Shown here piece after piece: positions 49,436 to 58,814 of a stretch of 64,000 nucleotides of DNA (positions are counted from its first letter, which is position 1; every line of letters starts with the position of its first letter). The notes under the pieces are model-generated. The model saw nothing but the letters and a program-made list of their open reading frames with translations. It had not been told where the DNA came from and searched no databases. The translations under genes and the position numbers were made by a program. This stretch comes from an uncultured Senegalimassilia sp. GTDB lineage: Bacteria; Actinomycetota; Coriobacteriia; Coriobacteriales; Eggerthellaceae. The stretch spans positions 1-64,000 of the forward strand of contig NZ_CAKUAT010000004.1 in the NCBI RefSeq assembly GCF_934636665.1. The letters are read 5' to 3'.

Positions 49436-51274
49436 CTATTTGAACGAAACCGACGCGACGTTGTTCGAGGAGTCGAAGGTTACGGTGCCCGAAACCTGCT
49501 TCGAATCCCCTGCAATCGATATGGTCTGCCCCAGAACCGTAACCGACTTGGAAGCCTTGCCCGATGCGGTGAAAGCCACCGTGTCGTTGCCCTGATAGGA
49601 GACGCTATCGACCGAGGACACGGCAAACGACGACCCATCCGATGCGGTCAGCGTGGTCGAGGCCAGATACGAGCGCGCAGCGGCGGTCAGCTCGCTGGCG
49701 CGGGACTTCGCAAGCGAGACGACGACGACCGTATCGGAGGGGACCTTCGAACCCGCAGCGGGCTCGACGCCCATGATGGCCCCTTCGCTTGCGGTTTCGC
49801 TGTACACGTATACCGCCGTAGAGGACAGCCCTGCATCCTTGATCGCCTGCACGGCCTCGTTATAGCTCATGCCCGAAACATCGGGCACGGTGTAGGCCTG
49901 CGCCACCTTGAGCGTGATGCCGGTGGACGCCTTCGCCTTCTGGCCCTCCTCGGGGTTGACGGAAAGGACGGTGCCCTCCGGCTCGTCAGAGCGCTCAAGC
50001 TGCACATCGACATGTTCGAACCCATTGTCCGAAAGGGCCTTCAAGGCGCTGTCCTGACTGGAGCCGACCACTTTGGGAACGGTACGCGAGGTGGACACAT
50101 GGATGACGACCTCGGCGCCCTCATCTTGGCGTGCGCCGGCGCCTGGGTCCATGAGCAGGACAAGGCCTTCGGTGGAATCAGAGGGAACGGTAGTGGAGCG
50201 GACCGTGAAGCCCTTGTTCTGCAACATATACGTAGCGTCTGCCTGCGTCATGCCCGTGACGTCGGGCACGACCTTCCCGCCCCACATCTCCATTTGATAC
50301 GTGACGCCAGCAGCGGCTCCCGCCGCAAGGACCAGCACCAACGCGACGACGACGGCAATCTTCGAACCGTGAACGCGTTTGCTCTTCGATTCCGGCTTCT
50401 TATCGTCTTTCGGCTTCGTTTTGGAAACGACGGGCTTGGCTTCTGTTTCGGCGTGCTGGGGCTGCTGCTTCTCGGGCTTGGCTGCAGGCTGCTCAGCTTC
50501 CTTAGTGTGCCCAATGTTTTGCTGCTGAGACTCGCAAGCCTTGGCCTTCTCGGCTTTCTTCTTCTTGCGGTCGCGCTTCTTCTTGTTGGGGTCGGGCGCG
50601 ATGAAATCCTTCTGCTGCGACAAATCGGCATCGGTGATGCGCGGCATCTGCATGGTGTCGCCCGAATGCCAGGCTGCCTTCGGCGGCACATATCCGGGAT
50701 ACACGAGGAACTCGTCGAAGCCGGACAAATCAGGCTCCCAACCCGATTTGATGGCCGGAGAAGCAGGTTTGGGACCAAGCGTTTGGGTTTTCTCGGACTC
50801 GAAGGCGAGATTGCGGATATCGGGAAGATCGAGCACGTGCGTGCGCTGATGCATCACATCGTCTTCTGCAGCTTCGTCCTTTTCGGTGCTATCGACGCCA
50901 TCCTGATCGAATGCTTTACCGCCTTCGGAAGCGCTTTGCTGCGCATCTAAGTCCTCTTGCGTTGCGCTATCCGTGACGTCATCATCCGCGATCGCCTCAT
51001 CGGGAGAGGATGCATCATCGGATTCGTCGATGTCATCGGAATCATCGGTTTCATCATGCTGTTGCGCTTCTTCCCCATCGCCATCAAGGGCAGGGTCTTG
51101 CGTATCGCAGTCAGCGATATCCTCGATAATATCTTCGCTATCCGTCAAGTCAGACGCTTGGGCAGGTTCCGCGCCTTCGATCTGCTCGAAGGCGGCACGA
51201 GGCAGCTTGGCCCCGCACTCGTCGCAGAACTTCGCGCCATCGCGATTTTCCGTGTGGCAAGAAGGACAGATCAT
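49436..51274 (-). CDS. Zinc-ribbon, acidic, single-pass PASTA-domain protein
   Basis: 612 residues. The N-terminal zinc ribbon is CPSC...CDEC (C3, C6, C17, C20), followed by a very acidic low-complexity stretch (about 40-140) and a Lys-rich basic stretch (about 230-300). One membrane helix spans 305-324. Outside lie three PASTA repeats (about 335-395, 398-458, 462-522), which bind peptidoglycan fragments, and a beta-rich end. No kinase domain is present, unlike PknB-type proteins. The ATG at 51274 has AAGGGAG upstream. Wall sensing linked to a cytoplasmic partner is plausible, but the partner is unknown. Confidence 0.88.
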   Translation of the reverse strand: MICPSCHTENRDGAKFCDECGAKLPRAAFEQIEGAEPAQASDLTDSEDIIEDIADCDTQDPALDGDGEEAQQHDETDDSDDIDESDDASSPDEAIADDDVTDSATQEDLDAQQSASEGGKAFDQDGVDSTEKDEAAEDDVMHQRTHVLDLPDIRNLAFESEKTQTLGPKPASPAIKSGWEPDLSGFDEFLVYPGYVPPKAAWHSGDTMQMPRITDADLSQQKDFIAPDPNKKKRDRKKKKAEKAKACESQQQNIGHTKEAEQPAAKPEKQQPQHAETEAKPVVSKTKPKDDKKPESKSKRVHGSKIAVVVALVLVLAAGAAAGVTYQMEMWGGKVVPDVTGMTQADATYMLQNKGFTVRSTTVPSDSTEGLVLLMDPGAGARQDEGAEVVIHVSTSRTVPKVVGSSQDSALKALSDNGFEHVDVQLERSDEPEGTVLSVNPEEGQKAKASTGITLKVAQAYTVPDVSGMSYNEAVQAIKDAGLSSTAVYVYSETASEGAIMGVEPAAGSKVPSDTVVVVSLAKSRASELTAAARSYLASTTLTASDGSSFAVSSVDSVSYQGNDTVAFTASGKASKSVTVLGQTISIAGDSKQVSGTVTFDSSNNVASVSFK

Positions 51275-51335
51275 GCTTGAAACTCCCTTGCGCGTGCTTA
51301 CAGTATGAATTCCCGTAAATTGTACCGAAAAACAG

Positions 51336-51363
51336 GATTGAGGTGCCACTTGGCACCTCAATC
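51336..51363 (-). terminator. Terminator after era
   Basis: Perfect 12-bp stem GATTGAGGTGCC/GGCACCTCAATC with a four-base loop, followed on the - strand by CTGTTTTT. It lies 33 bases past the era stop. Confidence 0.85.
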
Positions 51364-51395
51364 GCAAAATAACTAATAAACCTGAAAACAACCTG

Positions 51396-52346
51396 CTACA
51401 AGCCCTCGCCGTATCCGAATCGGCGGATTTGCGTGGCGTCGCGACGCCAGTTCTTCTTGACCTTCACCATGAGGTCAAGGTACACGCGCGTGCCGAGCAG
51501 CTGCTCGAGGTCTTCTCGGGCCTCCTGGCCGATGCGCTTGATGGCGCTACCGCCCTTACCGATGATAATGCCCTTCTGGGAATCGCGCTCCACATAAATA
51601 CGGGCCAGGATACGATTGAGGTCCTTCTTCTTTTCGTACTCCATGTGTTCGATGGTGACGCCGATGGAGTGAGGGATCTCATCACGGAACGTTCGGAGGA
51701 TCTTCTCGCGGATGAACTCGGCGACGATGACCTCGATGGGCTGGTCGGTTTCCATATCCGCGGGGAACCATGCCGGCCCCTCGGGCAGGAAGCACTGCAC
51801 CTCTTCAATGAAGGCATCCACGTTGTAGCCGGATTCGGAGGAAAGCCCCACCATGGCATCCCAGTTCGCCAACTTCTTGGCAGCCTCGGCCTGCTCGTGC
51901 ATTTGCTCGGTGGTGACCAAGTCGCCCTTGGACAGGACGCAGATCTTCTTCGCGTGTTTGCAATGCGGGCCGTCAAGCTGAGTGGCAACCCACTCGTCGC
52001 CACGGCCGACAGGCTTGCTGGCATCGATGAGCATGGCGATGACGTCGACGTCTTCGAGCGCCTTGAGCGCCGAGGTGTTGAGTTCCTCGCCAAGCGCATC
52101 GTGGGGCTTGTGCAAGCCCGGGGTGTCCACGATGATCATCTGCATGTCGTCGCGCGTGTAGACCGCGCGGAAGCGATGACGCGTGGTCTGGGCTGTGTTC
52201 GAGGTGATGGCAATTTTCTTGCCCATAATGGTATTGAGCAGGGTGGATTTTCCCGCATTGGGGCGGCCGATCAACGTGACGAAGCCGGATTTGAAGCCTT
52301 CGCCCGAAGGGGGCGCGGCATGTCCGAAATATGCGTCGAGGTCCAT
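51396..52346 (-). CDS. era: GTPase Era
   Basis: 316 residues. Ribosome-assembly GTPase acting on 16S rRNA. The G1 loop is GRPNAGKS (27-34), followed by DTPGLHKP (G3) and LSKGD (G4 position). The C-terminal KH domain contains GKGGSAIKRIGQEAR. The phoH-ybeY-dgkA-era order is a long-conserved Gram-positive group. A terminator follows. Confidence 0.96.
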   Translation of the reverse strand: MDLDAYFGHAAPPSGEGFKSGFVTLIGRPNAGKSTLLNTIMGKKIAITSNTAQTTRHRFRAVYTRDDMQMIIVDTPGLHKPHDALGEELNTSALKALEDVDVIAMLIDASKPVGRGDEWVATQLDGPHCKHAKKICVLSKGDLVTTEQMHEQAEAAKKLANWDAMVGLSSESGYNVDAFIEEVQCFLPEGPAWFPADMETDQPIEVIVAEFIREKILRTFRDEIPHSIGVTIEHMEYEKKKDLNRILARIYVERDSQKGIIIGKGGSAIKRIGQEAREDLEQLLGTRVYLDLMVKVKKNWRRDATQIRRFGYGEGL

Positions 52347-52371
52347 AAGACTCCTAGGTTCAAAAGGTTGT

Positions 52372-52800
52372 TTACAATGCTATCAGGGCGAGCAAGGGTG
52401 GAATGAAGACGATGCAGCCGACCACAAGGGAGGCAAAAGCGCCCGCAAGCGCAGCACCCGCCGCGTAGTCCTTCGCCCGGCGAGCAAGTTCATGGTACCC
52501 GGGGCTTGCAAGGTCGACCACGGCCTCGATGGCCGTGTTAACCGTTTCAAGCGCGAACATCATGCCGACGCATATGATAACGGCAAGCCATGAAGGGGTA
52601 TCGATGCGCAACGCGAAGCCGAGCGCTATCGCAACCACGGCCATGCATACGTCGATGCGCAGGTTACGTTCGCTGCGAACCGCGTCGATGAGGCCGCGCC
52701 CGGCGTTGGCGAAGGCGGAAGTGAGCTTATAGCGCTGTCCTTTTTCCTTCGTTTGGGCGGAACGGATGAATGCCTTGTTGTCGGGGGATGTTTCGCCCAT
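52372..52800 (-). CDS. dgkA: Undecaprenol/diacylglycerol kinase
   Basis: 142 residues. Small membrane kinase with three or four helices. Active-site motifs are SERNLRIDV (Glu/Asn), ALETVNTAIEAVVD and AKDYAAGA. In Gram-positive bacteria this family phosphorylates undecaprenol for wall synthesis. The extra N-terminus of ~25 polar residues is short and ordinary. It lies between ybeY and era. Confidence 0.93.
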   Translation of the reverse strand: MGETSPDNKAFIRSAQTKEKGQRYKLTSAFANAGRGLIDAVRSERNLRIDVCMAVVAIALGFALRIDTPSWLAVIICVGMMFALETVNTAIEAVVDLASPGYHELARRAKDYAAGAALAGAFASLVVGCIVFIPPLLALIAL

Positions 52801-52805
52801 GGCCG

Positions 52806-53270
52806 TTATCGCGCATTCCAGGCGGCCAAAATCTCATCCTCTAAGGCCTCCATGACCTTGGCATCCTCCTCGACGATGTGATCGTAACCGCACAGATGCA
52901 ACAGACCGTGAACGAACAGCAAGCTGACCTCCTGCTCGAACGTGGTGCCGAACTCATGGGTTTGGCGCTCGGCCACATCCGGCGCGATGACGACGTCTCC
53001 CAGTTCGTAGACATCGCCGAAGCCTGCGGGAACGATATCGGAAAGCTCGTCCTCGACGCCGTCGCATTCGAAGGACAGAACGTCGGTGGGCCCTTCCTTT
53101 CCGCGATACTGCTCGTTGAGGTGGGCGATCTCGTCGTCGGTGACGAAACTCAAGGACACCTCGGTGTTCTGAGGCTTCTCCTGATGCTCGAGCACGAACT
53201 GCGCAAGCTCGATAAGCGGCATGTCCTTTAGGTCATCGCCGCGGTAATCATAGTTGATTTGAACGTCCAT
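52806..53270 (-). CDS. ybeY: Endoribonuclease YbeY
   Basis: 154 residues. Single-strand RNase used in 16S rRNA 3' maturation. The zinc motif HGLLHLCGYDH gives H121, H125 and H131. Length is standard from the ATG at 53270, which follows AAGGGCAGCA. The start overlaps the end of phoH by 23 bases. A longer frame upstream would overlap more and is not family-like. Confidence 0.95.
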   Translation of the reverse strand: MDVQINYDYRGDDLKDMPLIELAQFVLEHQEKPQNTEVSLSFVTDDEIAHLNEQYRGKEGPTDVLSFECDGVEDELSDIVPAGFGDVYELGDVVIAPDVAERQTHEFGTTFEQEVSLLFVHGLLHLCGYDHIVEEDAKVMEALEDEILAAWNAR

Positions 53271-54243
53271 TGCTGCCCTTCTTCTGCATGGCGTCGGCCT
53301 GTGCGCGGTCGTACGCCGAAACGATGGCCGCCACAAGCGAGTGGCGAACCACATCCTTACCCGAGAATCTGCAAAACGACACGCCCTCGATACCGCCAAG
53401 GATATCTTCGATGCCCTTCAAGCCCGAAACGCCGCGCGGCAAGTCGAGCTGGGTGATATCGCCGGTGATGACCATCTTCGACCCGAACCCAAGGCGCGTA
53501 AGGAACATCTTCATCTGCTCAGGCGTGGTATTCTGCGCTTCGTCCAGGATGACGAAGCTGTCGTTGAGCGTTCGCCCGCGCATGAAAGCCAAAGGCGCGA
53601 TTTCGATGACGTTGCTCTCGATGAGCTGCTGCGCGCGCTCCATATCGGTCATGTCGAACAAAGCGTCGTAGAGCGGGCGGATGTAGGGATCAACCTTCTC
53701 GTTCAAGGAACCGGGAAGAAAACCCAGGTTCTCCCCCGCCTCGACAACGGGACGCGTGAGGATGATGCGCCCAACTTCCTTGCGCTTGAGCGCGGCAACG
53801 GCCATAGCCATGGCAAGGTAGGTTTTACCGGTGCCCGCCGGCCCGATGCCGAAGGTGATGGTGTTTTTGCGGATGGCGTCCACATAATGCTTCTGTCCGG
53901 CGGTTTTCGGCCTGATGGCACGCCCGCGGTACGTAAGCAGGATATCCTCGCGAAGCATAGAGGGGGTGAACTCGGCCGTGCGCAGAAGATCGAGCGCGCG
54001 CTGGATGAACCCCTGATCGGGGGTTCCACCGCCTTCGACGAATTTGAAAAGTTCGGAGAAGAGCGCCATAAGGGATTGCACCTCGACCGGATCGCCTTCG
54101 AGCACAACCGAATCGCCGCGTACCGTGATACGCGCATCGAACGCCTCTTCGATTATATGGAGCAGGCAATCGCCAGCTCCCACCACAAGCGCCATGTTCA
54201 CGGTTGGCGGCGCGGTGAGCGTGATATGCGTTGAATCTGTCAT
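53248..54243 (-). CDS. phoH: PhoH-family ATPase
   Basis: 331 residues. P-loop ATPase/RNA-helicase-like protein. Walker A is GPAGTGKT (134-141) and the Walker B region is ILDEAQNTT. An N-terminal ~100-residue nucleic-acid-binding part (RITVRGDSVVLEG) is typical. The ATG at 54243 lacks a Shine-Dalgarno and lies seven bases after a TATACT box, so the message may be leaderless. ybeY overlaps its 3' end. Confidence 0.94.
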   Translation of the reverse strand: MTDSTHITLTAPPTVNMALVVGAGDCLLHIIEEAFDARITVRGDSVVLEGDPVEVQSLMALFSELFKFVEGGGTPDQGFIQRALDLLRTAEFTPSMLREDILLTYRGRAIRPKTAGQKHYVDAIRKNTITFGIGPAGTGKTYLAMAMAVAALKRKEVGRIILTRPVVEAGENLGFLPGSLNEKVDPYIRPLYDALFDMTDMERAQQLIESNVIEIAPLAFMRGRTLNDSFVILDEAQNTTPEQMKMFLTRLGFGSKMVITGDITQLDLPRGVSGLKGIEDILGGIEGVSFCRFSGKDVVRHSLVAAIVSAYDRAQADAMQKKGSNGRSNQL

Positions 54244-54250
54244 GCCTGCA

Positions 54251-54256
54251 AGTATA
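54251..54256 (-). promoter_or_regulatory. Candidate extended -10 box of phoH
   Basis: TGCTATACT on the - strand (TG plus TATACT) ends seven bases before the ATG. No clear -35 is seen, as is common for extended -10 promoters. Confidence 0.5.
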
Positions 54257-54312
54257 GCACGCCCGTTCGCGGTTGCCCCGCGCACGCGAAGGGCGCACAT
54301 GTAGCGCACAAG

Positions 54313-55536
54313 CTACAGGCTGACGGCAACCAATTGCCCGACGCGAGCGTTTTGGGGAGCCGGCACCTCGAAATAGCTTTCCGTCATAGCCTGCCCGGCC
54401 TCCTCCACCAATGCGAGCTCCGTCGTTCCGGCGCGGCCCGACAGTTGCTGGGCGCGAAGGGCCTCGGCGACCTCGCGCAAACGCTTCGCGCGCGCCGCAC
54501 GTACCCCAGGCTCCACCTGATCGACGCGTTCGACGGCAGGCGTTCCCTGGCGCTTAGAGTATGGGAACACGTGGATCTTCGTGAACCTGCATCGCTTTGT
54601 CAGCTCCACGGTATCGTTGAACTCCTGGTCGGTTTCGCCCGGAAATCCGCAGATGATGTCGGTGGAAAGCGAGAGCATGGGCATAGCCGTATACAGCTTT
54701 TCGACAAGCTCTTCAAAGTACTCGGCGCTGTAAGGACGATGCATTTCTCGCAGCACCTTCGAGTTGCCCGACTGCAAAGGCAGGTGCAGATGACGGCAAA
54801 TACGCCCTTCCGACCGGACCATCAGACTGATCAGCTCATCGGAGACATCGCGGGGCTCGATGCTGGAGATACGGAACCGGCAAGGGGGCTCGTCGACCTC
54901 ATGAATGTCGGCGGTTTCGGCAAGCAAGCGCTCAAGCAGCGCATCAAGGCGATCCCAGCCGTTTTCGCCCCGCTCGCGCCAAGAGCCCAAGTTGATGCCG
55001 GTGAGGACGATCTCGCGAACGCCTTCGCGCGCAAGGGCGAGGCACTCGGAAATGACCGCCTGAGCAGGGCGGCTGGAAGCTCGCCCGCGAGCAACGTGCA
55101 CAATGCAATACGTGCATGCGTTATTGCAACCGTCCTGCACCTTCACACCTACGCGCGTTCTGAAGCCATCGCCGACCGCAAGCGGCATCGTCCCGTGGCC
55201 GATAGGCCCGACCAGGCGGTCGAGCACATCATCGACCTGCAGCTTTCCGGCGATATGCACTCGAGCAGGGTCCATGGACGTGAACGCGTCAGCATCAATG
55301 GCGGCGGCGCAGCCCGTCACCACCACATTCGAGCTGGGATTGGCGCGCAAAACCTGCCTGACGGCCTTGCGCGTTTTCTTTTCCGCCTCCCCGGTGACGG
55401 TGCACGTGTTGACTACCACCACATCGGCGGTATCGGGACCAGTTTCCAAACCGCCGCGCGCAAGCAGACCGGAGGCGAACGAATCGGATTCCACTCGATT
55501 CACCTTGCACCCGAGATTGACGATGGCGAAGTTCAT
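54313..55536 (-). CDS. mtaB: tRNA t6A37 methylthiotransferase
   Basis: 407-residue radical-SAM enzyme that converts t6A to ms2t6A in tRNA. Auxiliary cysteines are C10 (NLGCKVNRVESD), C45 and C76. The radical-SAM set is C137, C141, C144 (CNNACTYC). The NLGCKVNRVES start identifies MtaB rather than MiaB or RimO. A C-terminal TRAM part is short. The ATG overlaps the rsmE stop by four bases (ATGA). Confidence 0.94.
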   Translation of the reverse strand: MNFAIVNLGCKVNRVESDSFASGLLARGGLETGPDTADVVVVNTCTVTGEAEKKTRKAVRQVLRANPSSNVVVTGCAAAIDADAFTSMDPARVHIAGKLQVDDVLDRLVGPIGHGTMPLAVGDGFRTRVGVKVQDGCNNACTYCIVHVARGRASSRPAQAVISECLALAREGVREIVLTGINLGSWRERGENGWDRLDALLERLLAETADIHEVDEPPCRFRISSIEPRDVSDELISLMVRSEGRICRHLHLPLQSGNSKVLREMHRPYSAEYFEELVEKLYTAMPMLSLSTDIICGFPGETDQEFNDTVELTKRCRFTKIHVFPYSKRQGTPAVERVDQVEPGVRAARAKRLREVAEALRAQQLSGRAGTTELALVEEAGQAMTESYFEVPAPQNARVGQLVAVSL

Positions 55537-56330
55537 GCGCGCTCACCTGCCCCCATGCCGCCCATTTCATAAAGCACCAAAGCAGGCGCCACGATACCGG
55601 CGGTTTCGGTGCGCAGGATCGAGGACCCAAGCGAAACCATGCTCGCATGTGCGTTGCACGCCAAAATAGCGTCGACCTCTTCTTGAGCGAGCCCACCTTC
55701 AGGGCCCACCACAACCGCAATCCGGGCAAGACGATCCACAGTTGCATTGAGAGATGCCGGACGGAGGGCATCGCGCAGCAAAGCGGTGCCGGGAGCCTCC
55801 TCCCAACACACGAGAACGGCATCAAAGGTTGCAAGTACCTCTTTCAGCTGCGCAAGCTTCATGGGCTGATGCACATGCGCAAGGTGGGTTTGCCCCGATT
55901 GCATGGCGGCGCTTTTCGCAATAGCTTGCCACCGCTCGGTTTTGGACGCCGCCTTCTTCGCATCGATCTTCATGATGCTTCTTGAAGCAGCGAAGGGAAT
56001 GAATTCGGAAACACCCAGCTCGGTAGCATGGCGGATGACCGTTTCCATCTTGTCTCCCTTGGCAAGACCTTGCACCAAGCAAACATGTGCAGCAAGCGGC
56101 TTGCCATCAAGATGACCCGAGATGACGACGATGGGCGTAACGCCATCGAAGGACTCGATCTCGCATTCAAAGTAGTCCGAAGCAGCATCCACCACGGCGA
56201 TGTGCTCTCCGGGATCGAGACGCAAAACCTTGGCATGCTTCGCATCATCGCGCGAAAGCGCCAACGGGAACCGTTCTTGGACCTCATCGGCCAGAACCTG
56301 TTCATCGAGGAAAAACTGAGGAAGCGACAC
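55533..56330 (-). CDS. rsmE: 16S rRNA m3U1498 methyltransferase
   Basis: 265 residues. SPOUT-class enzyme. The N-terminal PUA-like part (PQFFLDEQ) leads to the knot motifs VVVGPEGGLAQEEVD and LGSSILRTETAG. I chose the GTG at 56330 because AAGGA is six bases upstream and the family begins there; the frame is open far upstream through the dnaJ-rsmE gap. It is translationally coupled to mtaB. Confidence 0.94.
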   Translation of the reverse strand: MSLPQFFLDEQVLADEVQERFPLALSRDDAKHAKVLRLDPGEHIAVVDAASDYFECEIESFDGVTPIVVISGHLDGKPLAAHVCLVQGLAKGDKMETVIRHATELGVSEFIPFAASRSIMKIDAKKAASKTERWQAIAKSAAMQSGQTHLAHVHQPMKLAQLKEVLATFDAVLVCWEEAPGTALLRDALRPASLNATVDRLARIAVVVGPEGGLAQEEVDAILACNAHASMVSLGSSILRTETAGIVAPALVLYEMGGMGAGERA

Positions 56331-56484
56331 GGGAATCCTTATCTGCGAGCATAGGACATATTGAACGAATGCGAGCACTTCCGGTGCGGTTGTCCGAAAC
56401 CCTGCATGACGGGCAGCGCAACGGCCAGCACTCGAAAGCTGCCGACGGTTGAATGGTTGAACGAAACGCGAACCGGAACGAAAA

Positions 56485-56523
56485 CGCTTTGCGCAACCGT
56501 TCGATACACGATTGCGCAAAGCG
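56485..56523 (-). terminator. Terminator after dnaJ
   Basis: Perfect 12-bp stem CGCTTTGCGCAA/TTGCGCAAAGCG with a 15-base loop, followed on the - strand by TTTTCGTT. It occupies the 237-base gap between dnaJ and rsmE; the rest of the gap shows nothing I can name. Confidence 0.7.
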
Positions 56524-56567
56524 TCGAGCACGAGCTTTCCCACTCGAACGCTGAGCGGGAAAGCGGA

Positions 56568-57701
56568 CTAATTGAACTTGTCGCGCAGTTTCTGCAGCGG
56601 CGTGCGGGCCTCGGCAACGTCCTCTCCCATTTCGTGGGCGAGCTGCTCGAGAAGCTCTCGCTGCTTCTTCGTGACCTTCTTCGGAACCGCCACGGTGACA
56701 TGGACGTACATATCACCACGTGCCTCGCTGCGGAAACGCGGCATGCCGAAGCCCTTCACGCGCACGATCTGATCGTTTTGCAGGCCTTCGGGAATGCGGA
56801 CCTTGACCTTCTCGTCTTCGAAGATGCCGTCGACCTCGATTTCGGACCCGAGCGTTGCCTGGACGATGGACACGTTGGCGCGGCAATGCAGGTCGTCGCC
56901 ATCGCGCTCGAAGAACTCATGCGGCTGAATGCGGCACGTGACGATAAGGTCGCCGGAGGCCGCCCCGCGCAAACCCGCCTCGCCGAAACCGGTAAGGCGC
57001 AGCTGCTGAGAATCGCGAATGCCGACGGGGACCTCCACGGTGACACGCTGACGATCGGGCACGCGCCCTTGACCGCCGCATTCGGGGCACGGATTGTCGA
57101 TGGTTTGACCGGTGCCGTTGCATTTGCTGCAGGTGGTTGCCGTCTGCATATCGCCCAAGAACGTATGCTGCACGGTAACCACACGGCCTTTGCCGCCGCA
57201 CTCAGGGCAGGTGACCTGCTTGCCGCCTTCGGCCATGCCCGACCCGTCGCAATCAGCGCACGGGGCCAGACGATCATAAACGATCTCCTTCTTGGCACCG
57301 GTTGCCACTTCCTCAAGTGTCAGGCGCAGGCCGACGCCCATGTCGCGCCCATCGGTGCGCTGCTGACGGGCGCCGCCAGCGCCACCGCCGCCGAAAAAGC
57401 TGCTGAAGATATCGCCGAATCCACCGCCGAACAGGTCATCGAAGTCGACATAGCCGCTGCTGCCGCCGCCTGCCGCTCCGGAAACGGTGCCGAACCGGTC
57501 GTACTGCGCGCGCTTGTTCGCATCGCTGAGCACGTCGTAGGCTTCGTTGAGCTCTTTGAACTGGTCCTCGGCATCGGGGGCCTTGTTCACATCGGGGTGC
57601 AGTTCGCGCGCCTTTCGGCGAAACGCCTTCTTGATATCCGCCTCCGTGGCGTCACGGGAGACGCCGAGAACTTCGTACAAGTCCTTCGCCATAGCGGCCA
57701 T
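56568..57701 (-). CDS. dnaJ: Chaperone DnaJ
   Basis: 377 residues. The J domain has HPD at 35-37. A Gly-rich region follows (GAAGGGSSGYVDFDDLFGGG). The four zinc repeats are CADCDGSG, CPECGGKG, CSKCNGTG and CPECGGQG. The start ATG 57701 follows AAAGGTGG; the ATG at 57692 is an alternative. hrcA is upstream and shares its heat-shock promoter. No grpE or dnaK lies between them, so those are elsewhere. Confidence 0.96.
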   Translation of the reverse strand: MAAMAKDLYEVLGVSRDATEADIKKAFRRKARELHPDVNKAPDAEDQFKELNEAYDVLSDANKRAQYDRFGTVSGAAGGGSSGYVDFDDLFGGGFGDIFSSFFGGGGAGGARQQRTDGRDMGVGLRLTLEEVATGAKKEIVYDRLAPCADCDGSGMAEGGKQVTCPECGGKGRVVTVQHTFLGDMQTATTCSKCNGTGQTIDNPCPECGGQGRVPDRQRVTVEVPVGIRDSQQLRLTGFGEAGLRGAASGDLIVTCRIQPHEFFERDGDDLHCRANVSIVQATLGSEIEVDGIFEDEKVKVRIPEGLQNDQIVRVKGFGMPRFRSEARGDMYVHVTVAVPKKVTKKQRELLEQLAHEMGEDVAEARTPLQKLRDKFN

Positions 57702-57742
57702 TTCCACCTTTCCATTGCCCGGCGGGCTATCCTGCCGGGTTC

Positions 57743-58759
57743 CTACAAATCACCGAGCGCAGTGCCCGCGATGCGGACCGCGCGTAATACCTTCGAATAG
57801 TCCATGCGCGTAGGGCCGATGACCGCCACCACGCCGGCGGAATCTCCGCGACCGTAGCGACTGGCCACAACCGATACGCCGGACAGCTCGGAGGCCTGGT
57901 TCTCCGAGCCGATGCGCACCGTGGGCCTGCCGTCGGTTTGGCATGCCGTATCGTCAAGGATGTGCAACAGCACCGTGTCATCCTCGAGCACCTGCATGAC
58001 AGGGAGCACCGCCTGCGACTGGCTGAACTCGGGCTGGGACAGAAGCGAACTGAACCCCAGGCTATGGGCGCGAGAGCCCTCGCCTTCCCGCAAGCATGAA
58101 AGCACCTCGTCGAGCGTCATGCGCACAAGCGGGTCGGCGAACGCCTCCGACATGCCCCGGCCCAAGCCGTGCTCGATATCGTGCAGCGTGTTGCCGCCGA
58201 ACACCTCGTTGAGCAGATGCTGCACGCGGGCCAACTCGTCACTGGAGACCTCTTCGGCGAAATCCATATGGCGGTTGAAGACCTGGCCGTCTTCGGTGAC
58301 CACCACAACGAGCGCGTTGGTGGGCGTCAGCGAGATGAGCGAAAGCTGCTTGATGTGCAGATCAAGCACCGACGGGGCAAGCACGATGGACAGGCAGTCG
58401 GTAAGGCGCGTTAGGGCTTCGGAGGTTTGCTCGACCAGATCGTCAAGCTCCGAAGCGCTTTTCCTGAGTTTGTCCGCCGCCTCCTGGCAACGCTCGTCCT
58501 CTTGTTCGCCGCCTTCCTGAGAGAGCAGGTCGTCGACGAAAGCGCGGTAGCCTTGATCGGTGGGGATCCTGCCCGCAGAGGTGTGGGGCTGGGCGATATA
58601 GCCACCGTCCTCGAGAACCGAAAGCTCGTTGCGCACGGTCGCAGGGCTTACGCCGAGCTGATAACGTTCGGTAAGCGTGCGCGAACCTACCGGCAGAGCG
58701 CGCGCGACGTATTCCTCAATGAGCGCTGCAAGCACTTTTTGACGCCTATCCGAAAGCAC
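57743..58759 (-). CDS. hrcA: Heat-inducible transcription repressor HrcA
   Basis: 338 residues. The N-terminal winged helix (LSDRRQKVLAALIEEYV, then VGSRTLTERYQLGVSPATVRN, split here) binds the CIRCE operator. The C-terminal GAF-like part ends in GPTRMDYSKVLRAV, a family landmark. I chose the GTG at 58759 (GGGGA upstream) over the GTG at 58780, which has no ribosome binding site. A CIRCE-type element lies 56 bases upstream, so hrcA-dnaJ is probably self-regulated. Confidence 0.94.
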   Translation of the reverse strand: MLSDRRQKVLAALIEEYVARALPVGSRTLTERYQLGVSPATVRNELSVLEDGGYIAQPHTSAGRIPTDQGYRAFVDDLLSQEGGEQEDERCQEAADKLRKSASELDDLVEQTSEALTRLTDCLSIVLAPSVLDLHIKQLSLISLTPTNALVVVVTEDGQVFNRHMDFAEEVSSDELARVQHLLNEVFGGNTLHDIEHGLGRGMSEAFADPLVRMTLDEVLSCLREGEGSRAHSLGFSSLLSQPEFSQSQAVLPVMQVLEDDTVLLHILDDTACQTDGRPTVRIGSENQASELSGVSVVASRYGRGDSAGVVAVIGPTRMDYSKVLRAVRIAGTALGDL

Positions 58760-58814
58760 GCTTCCCCACCATCCTTTCACCCACTACGGTATAATTATTT
58801 CGTAACTGCTAATA

